From: Euglena gracilis
Taxonomy: Eukaryota; Euglenida; Euglenophyceae; Euglenales
Direction of reading: 5' to 3'
Length of the DNA: 64,000 nt
Assembly: GCA_039621445.1 (NCBI GenBank)
Contig: CP154954.1
Location: 21,066,642-21,130,641, forward strand
Below, piece by piece: positions 1 to 9,810 of this stretch; positions within the stretch are counted from its first letter, which is position 1, and the number at the start of each line of letters is the position of its first letter. The notes under the pieces were generated by a model that saw only the letters and a list, made by a program, of their open reading frames with translations, was not told where the DNA came from and searched no databases. Both the position numbers and the translations under genes were made by a program.

Positions 1-299
1 TGGGCCCCCCTCACCTGGTAGAGTGGGCCCCCCACACCTGGGGGGGGACCCCCTGTTTGGCCAAGAATTCTTTAGTGATTGAAGCAATCGTATCAGCACT
101 TATGGCCTTGCAGGGATTTTTAGTGAAATCAGGAGGGGACCCCCAGGGTTTACGTCAAACCAGGTTGAGGCCACAGGCCATTCGGGCTGCGCACACTGTG
201 GGGGGTGAGGTGAGGTCCTGCTTCTTTTGCCGGCTTGTTGTGTGATTGTTTTTTGGCGGGGTCTTTCTTACTGGTTTTTGTTGCCGGAGTTGGCGGATC
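1..299. other. Left edge, probable DIRS-1 leader
   Basis: No supported gene. Positions about 205-300 resemble the 5' leader of DIRS-2 read on the minus strand (about 31700-31600): both share a CCTGCTTCTTT...CCGGC...TTGTTGT stretch followed by TTTCTTACTG and CGGA-GGCGGATCA. This suggests the 5' untranslated part of the same retroelement family. Positions 1-60 are C- and G-run rich and unassigned. Confidence 0.4.
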
Positions 300-1257
300 A
301 CAATCGTCCTTCGAACTACAAAATGAGTTTCACCATGCTGGATTTACTATCTGAAGATGAAGCGAAGTACAACAGTGCATGGGGCACTTTATTTTTAAGC
401 ACAGACCTGCTGGGAGCATTTCTGCGAGAAACCTCTGGGGAAGATGTTCAAAGAGTTTTGACGGCAGGTTTGCGTTGGCAAGGAGGAGGCAGGAATACTG
501 TGAGGGCGGCGAAGGAGCTGAGAGCTATCAGCGGCACATCTCTCATCAGCGCCAGCTGGGTGAAGTATCTGATGTCCTCTTGTTCTCACTCGCCTTGGTA
601 CGTGCGATAGAAGTGCTGCAGTTAAAGCTGAGCGAGAGAGCTGGAGAGTGTGCCTTCAGGCTGGCCGAGACGTGGAAAACGCTGCTAGAAGGCGGCACCG
701 CCGAGAAGAAAGGGAAGCAGAAGGTCGCGGCAAGCGCCGCGATGGAAGAAGACGACGAGGAGGACGAGGAAGAGGTGGCGGCGGAGACACCAGTGGAGCG
801 GCTCCCCTGGCAAGAGGATATGACCCCACTTCCCCTCGATCTGTCGGCCTGCCTCAGGCAGGCGGCGGCAGGTCCACGATTACCCTGGAAACAAGTCCTG
901 AACGAGCTGCCGCTCTTCCAGGACCTAAAAACGCGAGCTGAGGTCAACAACCACAACCCGGACGCCAAGGCCCCCATGGACAAGATGCTCAAAGGAGTAC
1001 AACAAAAGTTTACCCATTCGATGAGGATGATGGCCACCATCTACAGTCAGGTGGATGCATTCCCAGAGGACTATCGAGTCCTCTCCCAGCAACTCTTCTT
1101 CGCCATGGCGGAGTTAGAACAAGGACTTCGCCGAGAACGGAAGCGTCGAGGTATACCTGGAGCAATACCTTCAACGTCTCTTTTCAAAAGAAGACCTTCA
1201 GGTGGAGAGGACTCAGCAGCAGCTGAACAGTGCTGGTATGAACACACAGGTGGGTAG
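227..1257 (+). pseudogene. DIRS-1 gag-like ORF (frameshifted)
   Basis: Two overlapping reading frames (227-610 and 379-1257) together give a gag-like product. The first carries a segment starting MSFTMLDLLSEDEAKYNSAW. The second, after a frame change at about 480-600, carries an acidic DDEEDEEE tract and a helical block (LKTRAEVNNHN...VQQKF...LSQQLFFAMAEL...RERKRRGIP). The same blocks, in the same order, occur on the minus strand at 30229-31262, which shows they belong to one retroelement family and not to a host gene. The frame change means this copy is broken. Gag would form the element's particle. The assignment rests on position upstream of RT and the paralogous copy, not on a known gag domain. 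Confidence 0.6.
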
Positions 1258-1900
1258 GGTGGAATGGTGGCATTTTCCCACCCCCACAGGCAGCCGAGGC
1301 TGGAAATTCAAAGGACGATTCAAGGGTTTCAGAGGAGGATTCAAGGGTGGAAGAGGAGGCTATGGCAGCCAAGTATGGAGAAGTCCCTGGACTTCCAAAG
1401 GGTATGGCGCCCAGTCAAATCCAGCTCCTCCCTCCTTGTCCATTGCAGGAAAAAGGGCAGAGGGAAGCCCTGACATCCAGGTCCCTGGAGAGGGCACCAG
1501 ACAGCCCCCAGATTGGGGTGAACAGAAGTCAAGCTACCCTGCTGTGGAAGGAGCAAGATGCTCCACACCCTTCTTCTTGTCCCACAACCCCACGTTCAAC
1601 GTCAGTCAGCCCCAACCAGGGGGCACAGGGCCTCAACCTGCAGCAGCAGCCAGGAGAGTGGGATGAAAAGATGGTAAAGATAATCTTGAGTCAGCAGGAA
1701 AGATGGAAAGACTCCCCTCTCTTTCAGAGGTTGAGGGAATGTCTCCCCTGGTGGAAAACCCATGCTCACCCCAAAGTGTTGCAAATGAATCAACAAGGGG
1801 TGGGGGCAGATCGACCCCTTCCAGTAAAACTTTCCACCTGTCCGCGGCAAAAGAACAAGCCAGAAACGTTACTGGCCACAGAAATTTCGGAGGATTAAAA
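1202..1900 (+). pseudogene. DIRS-1 RGG-rich nucleocapsid-like region and RT N-terminus
   Basis: The frame at 1202-1666 encodes a short Arg-Gly-Phe/Lys repeat (FKGRFKGFRGGFKGGRGGYG, about residues 39-58), typical of RNA-binding nucleocapsid tails. The frame at 1347-1898 continues toward RT with LFQRLRECLPWWK, which has a counterpart in DIRS-2 (LFQRLQTHLPWWQ). An in-frame TAA at 1896-1898 separates it from the RT frame. Several frames are used, so the copy is degraded. Confidence 0.5.
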
Positions 1901-1902
1901 AA

Positions 1903-2538
1903 AGTCAGGAGCTGTCAGAGTGGTGACAGATTCTCAAAACACCAGACATCTGGTGCCCTGGTTTGTGTTATCCAAACCAGAATGGGAGGGGGTGAAACAA
2001 CGTCTTATCGCAGACTGCAGGGAACTCAATCTTTATTGTTCCCCAGAAAGACTCACACTGGAAAACATTTCCACCATTTTTCCCCTCCTCAAGCAAGGTT
2101 GGTATGCTGCAAAACTGGATATCAAAGCTGCTTACTTCCCCCTGGCCCTTCAAGAAAATTTCAAAAACTTTGTAACGATGGAGGTAGGAGGAAAACTGTG
2201 GCAGTTTCAAGGTGCTTGTTTTGGTCTAAGCACTCTCCCAAAAGTTTTCCTGTCCCTCATGAAAGTGCTCCTAAAACTTTGGAGATCAAAGGGTCTCATG
2301 GCATTCGTTTATTTGGACGACATCATACTAATTGGTTCCTCAGAAAATTTGGTAAAAAAGCAACTGACCATGATGATACAAAATCTGCGTTCTGCATGAT
2401 TCAGGATATATCTCAAAAAATAAATTATCTCCCCTACTCAAAAGCTGCACCACCTGGGATTCACCGTCAACCTCCAAGATGGGCTGCTGGAGGTGCCAGC
2501 TGGAAAATTAATAATCATCAGAAAGGAACTGGGAAAAG
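1903..2538 (+). pseudogene. DIRS-1 reverse transcriptase (interrupted)
   Basis: The frame at 1920-2399 is a reverse transcriptase of DIRS/Ngaro type: TRHLVPWFVLSKPE, then IADCRELN, LDIKAAYF (first catalytic Asp), FQGACFGLS and the catalytic YLDD box. The following frame (to about 2538) continues toward the RNase H junction with RKELGK. The domain is cut at 2538 by the chromovirus; RNase H resumes at 19324 after the AAAAG duplication. Two close relatives sit on the minus strand (21554-22250 and 25113-25884). Confidence 0.85.
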
Positions 2539-2950
2539 AGTGTACGTCCAAGGACTTCCCTTTGACCCTTTTTGCCCCGAAAAAGCCTGTTTTGCTTTCT
2601 CCTGGTGCGCACCTACTTAGGTGAGTAAAAAATCCTTGGAGTAACAAAACCCTTTTTCCCAATTCCCCTATGCTAAGGCAGAGCACAAAGCAAGCCGCTG
2701 TGAAAGGATTTTCCTGCACAGTCGTGTTCAGTCTTTTCAGAGGGTTATCCTCTTACTTCAAAACAGTCAGAATGTGAAGAATAGAATACCACCTGTGGGG
2801 AAAAGAGATCACGCGAGCACGTGTGATACGTGTCGCTAATTCCCATAGGATCTGCCACGATCGTCAGGCTGTGTTCATCACAGCCGTCAGATTGTTACGT
2901 ATCCTGACTCTGCAGGTTTCCTACAGAGCTGGGATCGTGCCTGGTACACA
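2539..2950 (-). repeat. Chromovirus 3' LTR
   Basis: Matches 18914-19318 over its whole length. Read on the minus strand it starts TGTGTACC and ends CGTACACT, giving near-inverted ends. The plus-strand flank 2534-2538 (AAAAG) equals the flank of the other LTR. It contains a 5-bp indel and a few substitutions relative to the 5' LTR. Confidence 0.95.
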
Positions 2951-2960
2951 TCCCCCTCCC
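2951..2960 (-). promoter_or_regulatory. Polypurine tract
   Basis: GGGAGGGGGA on the minus strand lies directly against the 3' LTR, the normal position for the primer of plus-strand DNA synthesis. Confidence 0.85.
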
Positions 2961-3843
2961 AGGGCTATGCCCGATTTCCTTCTTGGACCAGGTCATCCCA
3001 GGTCCCGTCCGGATTTCGGACACAGCCTTGTTCGGGTTCTGCTTTCCAGAACACGGATCTTCCACGGGGGCACAACCCAAAAACCCGAAAACGCGCAAAA
3101 GGTTACCGCTTCTCGCTGTTACCTATTAGCCGTTTCGGCTTAGGGGTGCGAAAAAGCCCACTGTGGGAAACGGGGCTGGCAGGCTTCCTGACAAAGTGTC
3201 CCATCCACCCACTTTGGGTGTGCCAAAGGCACGCGGGGTTGGTCAAGCGTATTCGCTGAAAACCCGAGGGGAGAGGTGTGGAAGGGGGGGGGGTGGCAGG
3301 CTCCTATCCTGGTCATAGGGCTCCTAGGCGGTCATATCCGCACTAGGAAACAAAAGCCTACTTACCAAACCGACTGCCGGCGACAGCTTTGCGGGGTTGG
3401 GGGGAAAGTAGGGAGGAGAGGGGGGCTGGATTAGGCCAAAACAGAATTTTTGCTGTCTGGCAGCCTTAGGCGGCCTTATTGGCCGAAAAGTGACAAGTTG
3501 GCCTATTATTACGGCGTGCGCGCTGTGTGCTGTGTGTCACTTAGAGGCTTGCCAGGTTTCCCGGCTGCCAAGGTCTTCACAACAGTAGCTCCTTCACGAC
3601 GCGATAAGAGGCGCTTACCTCCTGCAGACGCTTTCCGTCCGCATGGCCATTGGTAGAGGGGTTGGGGGGGGGGGGGCTCTTGGATGCTTCCATCCAGAGC
3701 GCAGAGTGTGTGACACAGACCCAGGTTCATCCCAAGGCTGTTTAGCGATTTCCGCTACCAGTGTATTGTGTATGAGTCTCCTGGGGTGTCCAGGCTCCAT
3801 GAAGGCGCTTACCTTACATGGGCCTGGTAATGCCGTTTCGGCA
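2961..3843 (-). other. Chromovirus 3' non-coding region
   Basis: No ORF with recognisable content. It holds several short perfect hairpins like those in the coding part: AGCCG-TTT-CGGCT at 3128-3140, CACCC-ACTTT-GGGTG at 3206-3220, GAGG-CGCTTA-CCTC at 3608-3621, AAGG-CGCTTA-CCTT at 3802-3815 and a 9-bp stem, GTAATGCCG-TTT-CGGCATTAC, at 3827-3847. Confidence 0.6.
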
Positions 3844-6800
3844 TTACATCCTTTCCAACCGCCAATAATCATGGCGGGAGTCCACCAGGACCATCTGAAA
3901 ATGCGGTGGTGGTGGCCTGTCCACGAGCCAGGTTGCTGGCGATTCGTAGTAAAAGTCAGGTGCCACCCAGTCCCGAACCCATCCTTCCGGGACTGTGTGC
4001 TTGGTTGCACTCGCTCTTTCCGCGAGGAACCATTGCAGCTTCTCCCAGAAATTCCTGGGCAGAGTGGCTGGCCAGATGAAGTGATTCATCCGTGGGTGAT
4101 TGGCTGACACCTGCGGGGCATTCCCCGGGTGGAAGTCAATGGGCATGTGATACGCACATTCCGCGCGGACTGTATGGGGTCGTAATACGGCCCCAAGCCA
4201 GTCTTTCCAGGTCATCCCGTGGCTTTCGGGTGGCCATTGTGGCAGGCACCAGCGACCGTTTCGGTCCTGGGTTGTGAACAGGCGGAAAAATATCTTTTCC
4301 CTGTCCGCTGTCTCCCAGAGGTAAGGTAATCTTACCCCTGCCTCCTCAGCAGCGAGGCGTATCGCCCCACTGTCGATCTGCCACCCACGGGCCATTCCCG
4401 TGTGGTGGTAGTCGTCAAGCTTGAGGTTGGAGTACTTGAAAAAGTCCTTGTACTTTTTGTGCAAGCTGGAGTATTCCTCCAGTGGCTTCTGGGCTCTTGG
4501 CACGATTGTGCGAACTGCGCCTTCCGCAGTTTGCCAGAAGGTACCTCGAAGGCAGTTGACACAGAGTAGTGGTGCATTCGTACCATCTCGCTCGGTGTAG
4601 CTAAAATTGTGCTTGTGGGTCAAACTGTCCACGCACTTGGCGCATACCAAGGCGGCACAGTTGGGGATGTATACATCCTTGTGGAACGATTTCCGATACA
4701 CAGGGTTGCACACATGGACGAGGGATAATCCAAAGTCAGGTGCACCGTTATACATCTTGTGGCATACAGTGCAAAGCCACACAAAACGGTTTTCCGTCGT
4801 TTTGTCGACGAGTAATTCCTCGCCGAAGTATTGGGCCAAAACACGGGGGTATCTGGAATTGTAATAATTCCAGGTCACGTTCTGATCAAAGGACCATTTT
4901 CGGCCCTGACAGAACAGTGGCTCAATCCATCGGTTGAGACATTGATGTGTCCTCGGTTTGTGGTCGATCATCATGTACCTGTTTTTCAGGTTATGAGTCC
5001 CAGGATCATCCTGGTTGATCGCGTTCCAGTCGATGACAACTTCGTCTTCCGAAGGTGTCTCGGCTGTTGAGGCGCGGGATATTCCCTGCCCCTTTGACTG
5101 AGGTTTCGGCTGTGAGGTTTTCCCATAGCCGGATGACGTGACGTGCGTGAATCCTTGTCCCGAGGTTGATCCCCGAGAAGAGGATGCAGCACTCTGGCCT
5201 CCAGCACCACCACCGCCTTTCGGTGGGGGCTGATCACCAGATTTCGGTGTGGGCTTGCAAGGGGCGGCGCCTGGCTTTGTTTTCGCCCGGGCCTTCGGAC
5301 TTCCGGTTTCCGGAGTATCCGAGGGCCGCCGTTCGGCGTCACGCTTGCTCGCCCAGGTGCGTGGTGACGCTTGGGACGGGGGTCTTCTCCCCGACGCCGA
5401 GCGTCGTGGACCTTCAGCAGGGGCTTCCAGAGCTGATGGTCGTCCTACACGCTCCTTCGCGGCTTCCGTGGGTTTCCCAGGGGTAGCCGTGGTGGATGGT
5501 GTGGGTGTAGCCTTGGCCGGCGCACTTCGCGCTGGCTGAGCCCGTGGTGGAGGCATGGACGTCCGCTCGGCCTGTTTTTCAGGCGCCGGTGACCGTGTGC
5601 CTTGACCCTTCTGTGCAGTGATTGTGGCTGTGCCCTGAGGTGCGGGTTCATCCCGTGCCTCTGGTGGCAGTGCCCGTGCTGGTACAGGTTCATCCTGTAC
5701 TGTCACGGTGGGTATTGTCTCCACTGCCATTGCTGTCTGGTCGCCTTCCTTCCGTGTCGCTTCCGACACTGGCGGTGGCGCCGGCGTTGGGGGAGGTTCA
5801 TCCTCCGCCATGGCTGTAATGTCAGGTGTTTCTTCCACCGGCTGGGCAGTTTCCGCCGCGGCTGTGGAATAACTGGCCGCAGTGCCACGTGGAGTGACAA
5901 CTGCGATCAGTGACCGCAAACCACCAAGTACGCGCCCGCCCAGTGAGGTGCGCCGCTCAGGTCCTTCACCTGAAGTGGGCTCCTCCGCTGGCTCCTCTGT
6001 CGACGGGGTTTCCACGGAAACAGGGAGCTTGAGGCGTAATACCTCAGGCGTGTGGGGTACCGTCTCCGGCGGGTTTTCCCGCGGAGGGGTCGGTACGCCT
6101 GCCGTACCCGTTGAGGTTGGTGACAGTGGCACAGGTGTCATTTCACCTGTCGGTGATACTGGACGCTGGGCAGTTTCTGCCACAGTGTCCAGCAACACGA
6201 CCGATGGGCTACGGGTTTCCCGTGCCGGAGGTTCCGCTGGCTGAGGTTCATCCTGGGCCATTGGGACCGTTTCCTCCTCCTCCTCCGCTTCCGGAGGGGA
6301 TTCCTCTGTGTGTAGTTGTGCTGCAGTACGCGGGTCTTTTGCGCTCCTGTAGCACCCTTGTGTGTCTGACAGGCGGTAAAAGCTTATACTTTCACTCCGG
6401 TCAGAGTTGGGGTATGGGGGCGGCCACGACGCTCTCACCCAGCTTCCGGGTGGAGGTTGCGGCTCGTCGTCGTCGATCAGACAGAGGTCTTCCCACTGCT
6501 GTCGACAATTCTCGCTCACGCCGTATTCTCCTGGGTCTTCCAGGAAAGCGGGCAGCGGCAACGCATAACGAGGTTCTTTCCCCTCGTGTGCCGCGAAAAA
6601 CATTTGGAAATCTTCCCAGATCAGGATATTCCCGAACTGGGTGTCCAGGTGCTCCTGGAGGCCGATTTCGGCGTCTTGCCAGTCCGGTCGCAGGTTCATC
6701 CTGCGTTGGTCCGGGTCATTGGGTCTGGCGTCTACCTCGGTGTATCCCCGAGGTAACCACTTTCTGTGCATATCCACATCAGCGGTCATGTATTTCAGGA

Positions 6801-8613
6801 AATATATGTAGACCTCCAGGACGTAGGTAATCCACGCCCTGTGCCAGTACTGTTGTAGCAGAAATATTTTCTGCCGGTGCTGTTTCAGCACCTTTCGGTC
6901 TTGCGTTCCGATCTGGGGATTCCGGCACTGATGCAGGAGGAATCTCCTGGTCGGCTGGCTACCGGCATTCTCGGCAGTCGGAGGCGGTTTTCCGCGTTCT
7001 CCGAAACCCCAGAAGTCAGCAATGTGAACTTCCTTGCAAAACTGGCATTCCAGTTTGTACCGCTGGGGGTACGCGAGGTCGACGTCCAGTACCTTGAACA
7101 GCGTGCCATACATGCTGTCCAAGTATACTTGGAGATTGCATGTGAACATTACCGCGGCCTGCGCCTGGAGTTTCTCCGGCAGGGGGTAATATTTCCACTG
7201 AATTCCCAGTGCTCCCACGGAATACATGTGCGTGAAGATTTCCTTCAACTGTGCGACGAACGTTTCGTCGTCGTCACAATTATTCATACAATCGATATAC
7301 GTCAGACCGTTTCGGTCGGTAAAAATGCCGAAATTCTGGCAGGGGTATCCCAACCAGAACCACAGCTCCCAGAAACCAGGCATCCGGTCCAGGACAACTT
7401 CATTCGAATGAGGGTATCCCTCAAAATCATGAAGTTCAGAACTGTAGAAAAAACGTTTGCAGTGATCGTTCATGCGATTCTGCACCACTTCGAGCACCGC
7501 ATCCGGTGGTCGGTGGATCATGTTGCCTGCTTTTGTGTACTTTTGGAGATCTTCGTCGGTTTTCTGCCAGATCTCCTCAAGGTATTTGAACACCGAGGCA
7601 ACGTCGTAGTCCTTCGTTTTCGAAGGTTCGGCGGCTTTTCCGCCTTTTCCTGCTGGGGGTCCGGCAGATTTTCCGCCTTTGCCTGGAGCTGGCCAAGCGG
7701 CTTTTCCGCCTTTGCCAGGTGGGGCTTTTCCACCTTTCTCCTGGCCTTTTCCTTTCCCCTTACCCTTGCCCTTTCCTTTACCCTTACCCTTTGTGTTGGA
7801 CAGCCATTCGAATGTTGCCCAGTAATCCCAATATTCTGGGTCTTCTGGTGTAAACACAGGGAAAGTCACGGATTCCGTGCTGGGCGTTCGAGCAATTTCC
7901 TGCTCAGCGTCGCCACGATTTGAGTAAACCGGCGCGAGCAGGGACAGTCGGGTTTCCCGACGTGCCCGTTCTGCCGTCACGTCTGGCGCTGGCGGAGCTT
8001 CCTCCTCAGCGTCAACGTGCATCGCCGCGGGCGGATTTTCCGACCTCGGCGAGTGGCGCTGTGACTGCGGCGTCAGATTTTCCGGGCCGCGGTCACGCTT
8101 GCCGGCGGCAGAGCTTGTGGGTCGTGCCGGTGGTGCTTCCGCCACAGCAACACCCCGCTGTCGCGCTGGTTGACTGGGTTGTGATGGAGCTGGGACTCCA
8201 GTGAGAGCTGACACGGCAGCATCATACTGCTGGCGCTCTTCCATCGTCATTTTCGCCCGGGCAGGGTATCCCTGGCCAGCGGAAACAGGGGGGCGACGTG
8301 CGATTTGTCGTTGGATCGTCACAGCATATTCATACTGTTGACGTTCCTCCTCGGAATCGAACGCCCGGCCAGTCCACGGGTTAACGGGTTCATCCCGAAC
8401 CGGAGGCACTGGCGCCGCACGAGGCGCTGCCGCGGCTTCCCGCGGACGAGCGCTTCGGGCAGGGTCAGACGTCGCGGGAGGGTTTCCCTCCACAGAACGT
8501 CGTGGCATAGTGTCAGGTATGGTTGGGTGGGGTTGAGGTGGATACACGTACTGATCCCGTGGCGCTGGTGTCTCCTGGGGGTAATCCCCCAGAGACAGTG
8601 TACTGAGACACAT
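3844..8613 (-). CDS. Large unrecognised ORF downstream of pol (1589 codons)
   Basis: Open for 1589 codons although the neighbouring pol is broken. Layout seen: a Pro/Ala/Arg-rich N-terminal third; a Lys-Gly repeat tract (KGKGKGK...) then GKGGK repeats; a non-repetitive block of about 430 residues rich in Trp, Tyr and Phe with a CQFC...HQC cluster; a long low-complexity Pro/Thr/Glu/Ala middle; and a second globular C-terminal block with three Cys pairs (LCTVC, VCAKC, LCVNC) and nearby His, plausible zinc sites. No transmembrane segment, so it is not an obvious envelope. It sits between chromodomain and PPT, the slot used for extra genes in some LTR elements. Function not recognised; nucleic-acid binding is possible from the zinc clusters and basic repeats. 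Confidence 0.7.
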   Translation of the reverse strand: MCLSTLSLGDYPQETPAPRDQYVYPPQPHPTIPDTMPRRSVEGNPPATSDPARSARPREAAAAPRAAPVPPVRDEPVNPWTGRAFDSEEERQQYEYAVTIQRQIARRPPVSAGQGYPARAKMTMEERQQYDAAVSALTGVPAPSQPSQPARQRGVAVAEAPPARPTSSAAGKRDRGPENLTPQSQRHSPRSENPPAAMHVDAEEEAPPAPDVTAERARRETRLSLLAPVYSNRGDAEQEIARTPSTESVTFPVFTPEDPEYWDYWATFEWLSNTKGKGKGKGKGKGKGKGQEKGGKAPPGKGGKAAWPAPGKGGKSAGPPAGKGGKAAEPSKTKDYDVASVFKYLEEIWQKTDEDLQKYTKAGNMIHRPPDAVLEVVQNRMNDHCKRFFYSSELHDFEGYPHSNEVVLDRMPGFWELWFWLGYPCQNFGIFTDRNGLTYIDCMNNCDDDETFVAQLKEIFTHMYSVGALGIQWKYYPLPEKLQAQAAVMFTCNLQVYLDSMYGTLFKVLDVDLAYPQRYKLECQFCKEVHIADFWGFGERGKPPPTAENAGSQPTRRFLLHQCRNPQIGTQDRKVLKQHRQKIFLLQQYWHRAWITYVLEVYIYFLKYMTADVDMHRKWLPRGYTEVDARPNDPDQRRMNLRPDWQDAEIGLQEHLDTQFGNILIWEDFQMFFAAHEGKEPRYALPLPAFLEDPGEYGVSENCRQQWEDLCLIDDDEPQPPPGSWVRASWPPPYPNSDRSESISFYRLSDTQGCYRSAKDPRTAAQLHTEESPPEAEEEEETVPMAQDEPQPAEPPARETRSPSVVLLDTVAETAQRPVSPTGEMTPVPLSPTSTGTAGVPTPPRENPPETVPHTPEVLRLKLPVSVETPSTEEPAEEPTSGEGPERRTSLGGRVLGGLRSLIAVVTPRGTAASYSTAAAETAQPVEETPDITAMAEDEPPPTPAPPPVSEATRKEGDQTAMAVETIPTVTVQDEPVPARALPPEARDEPAPQGTATITAQKGQGTRSPAPEKQAERTSMPPPRAQPARSAPAKATPTPSTTATPGKPTEAAKERVGRPSALEAPAEGPRRSASGRRPPSQASPRTWASKRDAERRPSDTPETGSPKARAKTKPGAAPCKPTPKSGDQPPPKGGGGAGGQSAASSSRGSTSGQGFTHVTSSGYGKTSQPKPQSKGQGISRASTAETPSEDEVVIDWNAINQDDPGTHNLKNRYMMIDHKPRTHQCLNRWIEPLFCQGRKWSFDQNVTWNYYNSRYPRVLAQYFGEELLVDKTTENRFVWLCTVCHKMYNGAPDFGLSLVHVCNPVYRKSFHKDVYIPNCAALVCAKCVDSLTHKHNFSYTERDGTNAPLLCVNCLRGTFWQTAEGAVRTIVPRAQKPLEEYSSLHKKYKDFFKYSNLKLDDYHHTGMARGWQIDSGAIRLAAEEAGVRLPYLWETADREKIFFRLFTTQDRNGRWCLPQWPPESHGMTWKDWLGAVLRPHTVRAECAYHMPIDFHPGNAPQVSANHPRMNHFIWPATLPRNFWEKLQWFLAERASATKHTVPEGWVRDWVAPDFYYESPATWLVDRPPPPHFQMVLVDSRHDYWRLERM

Positions 8614-9271
8614 GTTCCTGCGCAGGATAATCCCGCCGGGGCATGCGCTCAGGGGATTGAAAAATACTTTCTTTCACACGTGGGTGTTCACTCCGGACAG
8701 GTGCTTCCCCTGTCTCTTCCTCGGGTAATCCGGGGGAGTGAGCACGAAAATGTGCAGTGTAAGTGCCAACTGGTGGTACCTGCCGTGCTACCTGTGGCGG
8801 GACTTCCACGCCCAGGTCACGCATGGTAATGTCCGCCGCGAATCCCGACGTGTCCGGGTCGGTGTAATACACCAAACCGGTCATCGTTGCCTGGGCGCAC
8901 ATACACCACAGGGCTGGAGGGGTATTCGCGATGGTCAAAATTTGACGACAGTGGTCATCCCACAACACCTGTGTGAGGTGGTCTGGTGCCGGGTTTGCGC
9001 TCATACGCATCACCCGGTTCATCGTCTCCGCCGTGCGGTGGATCATCACACCCGCATACGGTGGGAGGCGACGAGAGCCTGATGGCTGAGATGGCCGCGC
9101 TTCCGCGGACATCGGGGTCATCCTGCTACTGCTGCTGGCCTCAGGGTTTCCCTGAGCCGCAGTTCGTGCAGGTGGCTGCGTACCGTATCGGTACGCATAC
9201 TGGTCAGGTTGTGGGTGAGTGGTTGGGTGGTAAGGCGGTCCTCCGCCTGGCTCCCTTCGACCGGGCAGCAT
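8513..9271 (-). CDS. N-terminal frame of the extra chromovirus ORF
   Basis: A 252-codon frame directly upstream of, and overlapping by about 100 bp, the 1589-codon ORF in another phase. Composition matches (Pro/Arg/Ser-rich), with a denser block including AGVMIHRTAETMNRVMRMS and LWDDHCRQILTIANTPPALW. It may be the true N-terminus joined by one frameshift, or a separate small ORF. No family recognised. Confidence 0.45.
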   Translation of the reverse strand: MLPGRREPGGGPPYHPTTHPQPDQYAYRYGTQPPARTAAQGNPEASSSSRMTPMSAEARPSQPSGSRRLPPYAGVMIHRTAETMNRVMRMSANPAPDHLTQVLWDDHCRQILTIANTPPALWCMCAQATMTGLVYYTDPDTSGFAADITMRDLGVEVPPQVARQVPPVGTYTAHFRAHSPGLPEEETGEAPVRSEHPRVKESIFQSPERMPRRDYPAQEHVSQYTVSGGLPPGDTSATGSVRVSTSTPPNHT

Positions 9272-9435
9272 GATACCGCCCGGGGTCGGTACGGTGGGGT
9301 GGTTGGGTTATTGGTTGTAGGTTGGTAAGGGTAATCGCTTGTGTGTTGTTTGGTAAAAAAAATTATGCGGAAAGAAAGAATGATAAGAATCAATGATAAA
9401 AAGAAAAGAAAACGACATGGGTTTCCCATGCGTTC

Positions 9436-9810
9436 TCAAAAACTTGTCATGGAAACATCAATGTTATGCTTCTTGTTCCACAGCTTCCAAACTTGCTGGA
9501 CATACCCAACAAAACTGGTTGATGGCTCCCAAGTGTCCTCCTCGGGCCCATACCCTTTCCAGCGGACCTTCCAAAGGTGCATACCTTTGTCGATTTTGTG
9601 ATCGATAATTTTATCGACTACAAAGTCGTCCGTCTCAGGTAATCTGGAACGGGGCTTGAAGTGCAAGCACGGGATGGGTTTCCCATCCGGCGGTGCCAGG
9701 TATGGCTTGAAGTCGTCCATATGAACGTCCTCAACAGCATTCGGTAATGCAACCTTGTATCGCCCGCTGGTACCTAGTCTTTCTAGGATTTCACAGGGGC
9801 CGAGAGCCAA
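9436..9810 (-). CDS. Integrase C-terminus with chromodomain
   Basis: Encodes a chromodomain at about residues 60-115: [30 protein letters not shown], then [13 protein letters not shown]. The aromatic residues and the W-x-x-x-x-x-DTWEP signature are typical of chromoviral integrase tails, which direct insertion to particular chromatin. The frame differs from the integrase core just upstream (ends at 9783), so a frameshift lies at about 9783-9810. Confidence 0.9.
   Translation of the reverse strand: MALGPCEILERLGTSGRYKVALPNAVEDVHMDDFKPYLAPPDGKPIPCLHFKPRSRLPETDDFVVDKIIDHKIDKGMHLWKVRWKGYGPEEDTWEPSTSFVGYVQQVWKLWNKKHNIDVSMTSF

Noticed and set aside
3844-8613. Envelope glycoprotein call for the ORF after pol
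   Set aside because: No signal peptide, transmembrane segment or fusion-like region seen; position alone is not enough.
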